Part shown: piece by piece, positions 7,003-8,325 of the stretch
Position numbering within the stretch: position 1 is the first letter of the stretch
How the letters are laid out: each line of letters begins with the position of its first letter
From: Steroidobacteraceae bacterium
GTDB lineage: Bacteria > Pseudomonadota > Gammaproteobacteria > Steroidobacterales > Steroidobacteraceae
Direction of reading: 5' to 3'
DNA: 8,325 bases
Assembly: GCA_025927665.1 (NCBI GenBank)
Contig: JAICKZ010000139.1
Span: 1 to 8,325, forward strand
Position numbers and translations under genes: made by a program
Notes under the pieces: model-generated
Database searches by the model: none
Seen by the model: the letters and a program-made list of their open reading frames with translations, nothing else
Told to the model about the DNA's origin: nothing

Positions 7003-8325
7003 ATGAATCCCTTGTCCAAAATAGTAATTGTTGGTGGTGGCACCTCCGGATGGCTGGCTGCAGCCATGCTTTGCCATCACTTGAAACGATCACTATACGA
7101 AATTCACCTGGTTGAATCCCAAGAACTTGGCACCATCAGCATTGGTGAATCCACGGTACCGCCGTTTGTCGGACTGATCAAACGCCTGGGAATTGATGAG
7201 CAGGACTTCATGCGTGCAACCGAAGCGACTTACAAATTGGGTATTCAATTTGTTGGCTGGCACCAACGTGCTGAATCTTATTTTCATCCCTTCGGTGTGA
7301 TTGGTCGATCAATTGATCAACATGATTTCTATCAATGTTGGTTGAAGGCGCGCGCACATGGAGATACTTCATCACTGCAAGATTTTTCTCCGTGTAGTGT
7401 GATGGCCGAACAAGGTAAATTTTTTCCGCCCACTAAAGCACGTAACACTCCCATCGGCGGTGCAAATTATGCCTTGCATGTAGACGCTGCATTAGTTGCA
7501 CGATATCTACGCGATTACGCCGAGAAGAAAGGCTTGGTGCGCACTGAAGGTAAAGTTTCGCAAATCAAACAGCGCAACGATGGATTTATCAGCAGCGTGA
7601 TACTGGATGACGGCAAAGAGATTAACGGAGATTTTTTTATCGACTGCACAGGTCTTAAATCGTTATTGATGGAAAAGACGCTTGGCATCGAGCTGATTGA
7701 TTGGTCGCACTATCTTCCGTGTGATCGTGCCATTGCGATGAAGACTACTAACACCGGCGCAATACTTCCTTACACACGAGCCACCGCACAATCTGCAGGA
7801 TGGAGTTGGCGCATACCTTTGCAACATCGCGTCGGTCAAGGGTATGTATACGCCAGTGGCTTTTGTAATGATGTCACTGCAAAGGCCACATTGATGCGCA
7901 GCCTCGATGGAGCGTTGATCGAGGAACCCAGAGTCATTCCATTTACGACAGGCCATCGGCGACAAATATGGAAACATAACTGCCTGTCATTGGGATTGGC
8001 TGCCGGATTTGTCGAACCCTTGGAGTCCACTGCCATTCATCTGATCACCAGAGGCATAGATTTTTTCCTGCGTTATTTCCCAGATCGCGCTTGTAGTATT
8101 GCGCTGGCCAATGAATACAATCGACGCATGATTGCTGACTTTGAAGAGATTCGTGATTTCATTGTGCTGCACTACAGCGCCACCAATCGCGACGATTCAC
8201 CGTTCTGGCAATGGTGTCAGAACGTTACACTTCCTGATTCTTTACGGGCACGTATCGAACTTTTCAAAGAGCATGGCACCTTGCGCGAAGGCGTAGATGA
8301 ATTGTTCCGCAGTACCAGTTGGCAA
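7003..8325 (+). CDS. Flavin-dependent tryptophan-halogenase-family protein (cut by right window edge)
   Basis: An open frame of 441 codons runs from ATG 7003 to the window edge without a stop. Family members use reduced FAD, oxygen and halide to chlorinate or brominate indoles or other substrates. The FAD-binding GGGTSGWLAA lies at residues 11-20 and IGESTVPP at 47-54. K78 in ATYKLGIQFVGW matches the catalytic lysine (K79 of PrnA). The signature WSWRIP is at 267-272. FVEPLEST at 336-343 holds E341 and S342, matching PrnA E346 and the adjacent halide-binding Ser. All known hallmark residues are thus present. Members are usually a little over 500 residues, so about 60-90 are missing at the C-terminus. 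The start has no clear ribosome binding site, but the FAD loop begins at residue 10, so it cannot be much later. It follows the LysR-type gene by 22 bp on the same strand, consistent with co-transcription. The substrate is unknown: many proteobacterial members lie near TonB receptor genes and their natural substrates are not established. Confidence 0.92.
   Translation, partial: MNPLSKIVIVGGGTSGWLAAAMLCHHLKRSLYEIHLVESQELGTISIGESTVPPFVGLIKRLGIDEQDFMRATEATYKLGIQFVGWHQRAESYFHPFGVIGRSIDQHDFYQCWLKARAHGDTSSLQDFSPCSVMAEQGKFFPPTKARNTPIGGANYALHVDAALVARYLRDYAEKKGLVRTEGKVSQIKQRNDGFISSVILDDGKEINGDFFIDCTGLKSLLMEKTLGIELIDWSHYLPCDRAIAMKTTNTGAILPYTRATAQSAGWSWRIPLQHRVGQGYVYASGFCNDVTAKATLMRSLDGALIEEPRVIPFTTGHRRQIWKHNCLSLGLAAGFVEPLESTAIHLITRGIDFFLRYFPDRACSIALANEYNRRMIADFEEIRDFIVLHYSATNRDDSPFWQWCQNVTLPDSLRARIELFKEHGTLREGVDELFRSTSWQ

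Noticed and set aside
7663..7977. Minus-strand open frames opposite the halogenase gene
   Set aside because: The plus-strand frame carries every halogenase motif without interruption; the antisense frames show none.

Overview
The window looks like an ordinary chromosomal segment of a gammaproteobacterium of moderate GC content (judged by eye, not calculated). Every complete gene is close to full family length. The divergent pair of tyrosyl-tRNA synthetase and a MepM/OapA-type M23 endopeptidase is, as I recall, a familiar arrangement in Pseudomonas and relatives. An OxyR-like regulator and a tryptophan-halogenase-family protein also fit that group. The sequence alone does not support naming a genus.

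Layout from left to right: (1) the start of tyrS on the minus strand, cut by the left edge. (2) A 169-bp divergent intergenic region. (3) A plus-strand pair, the M23 cell-wall endopeptidase followed after 87 bp by polyphosphate kinase ppk1. (4) Converging on ppk1 from the right, a two-gene minus-strand unit made of a COG0523/CobW-type GTPase and a DUF2971 protein just downstream of it. (5) A 68-bp divergent intergenic region. (6) On the plus strand, a LysR-type regulator that matches OxyR almost end to end, followed after 22 bp by a flavin-dependent tryptophan-halogenase-family gene that is cut by the right edge.

The left part is housekeeping: translation, cell-wall remodelling, and polyphosphate as a phosphate and stress reserve. 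The right part is more accessory. The regulator sits back to back with a predicted metallochaperone GTPase and leads into a halogenase, so it is a reasonable candidate to control either or both. Its most unusual property is that the positions of the OxyR peroxide-sensing cysteines 199 and 208 are alanine and phenylalanine, so it should not sense peroxide by the classical disulfide switch.

I saw no RNA gene, insertion sequence, CRISPR array, phage gene or convincing rho-independent terminator, and no gene-free stretch longer than 300 bases. No clearly undescribed multi-gene system is visible. The best leads are the cysteine-less OxyR homologue and the COG0523 plus DUF2971 gene pair.
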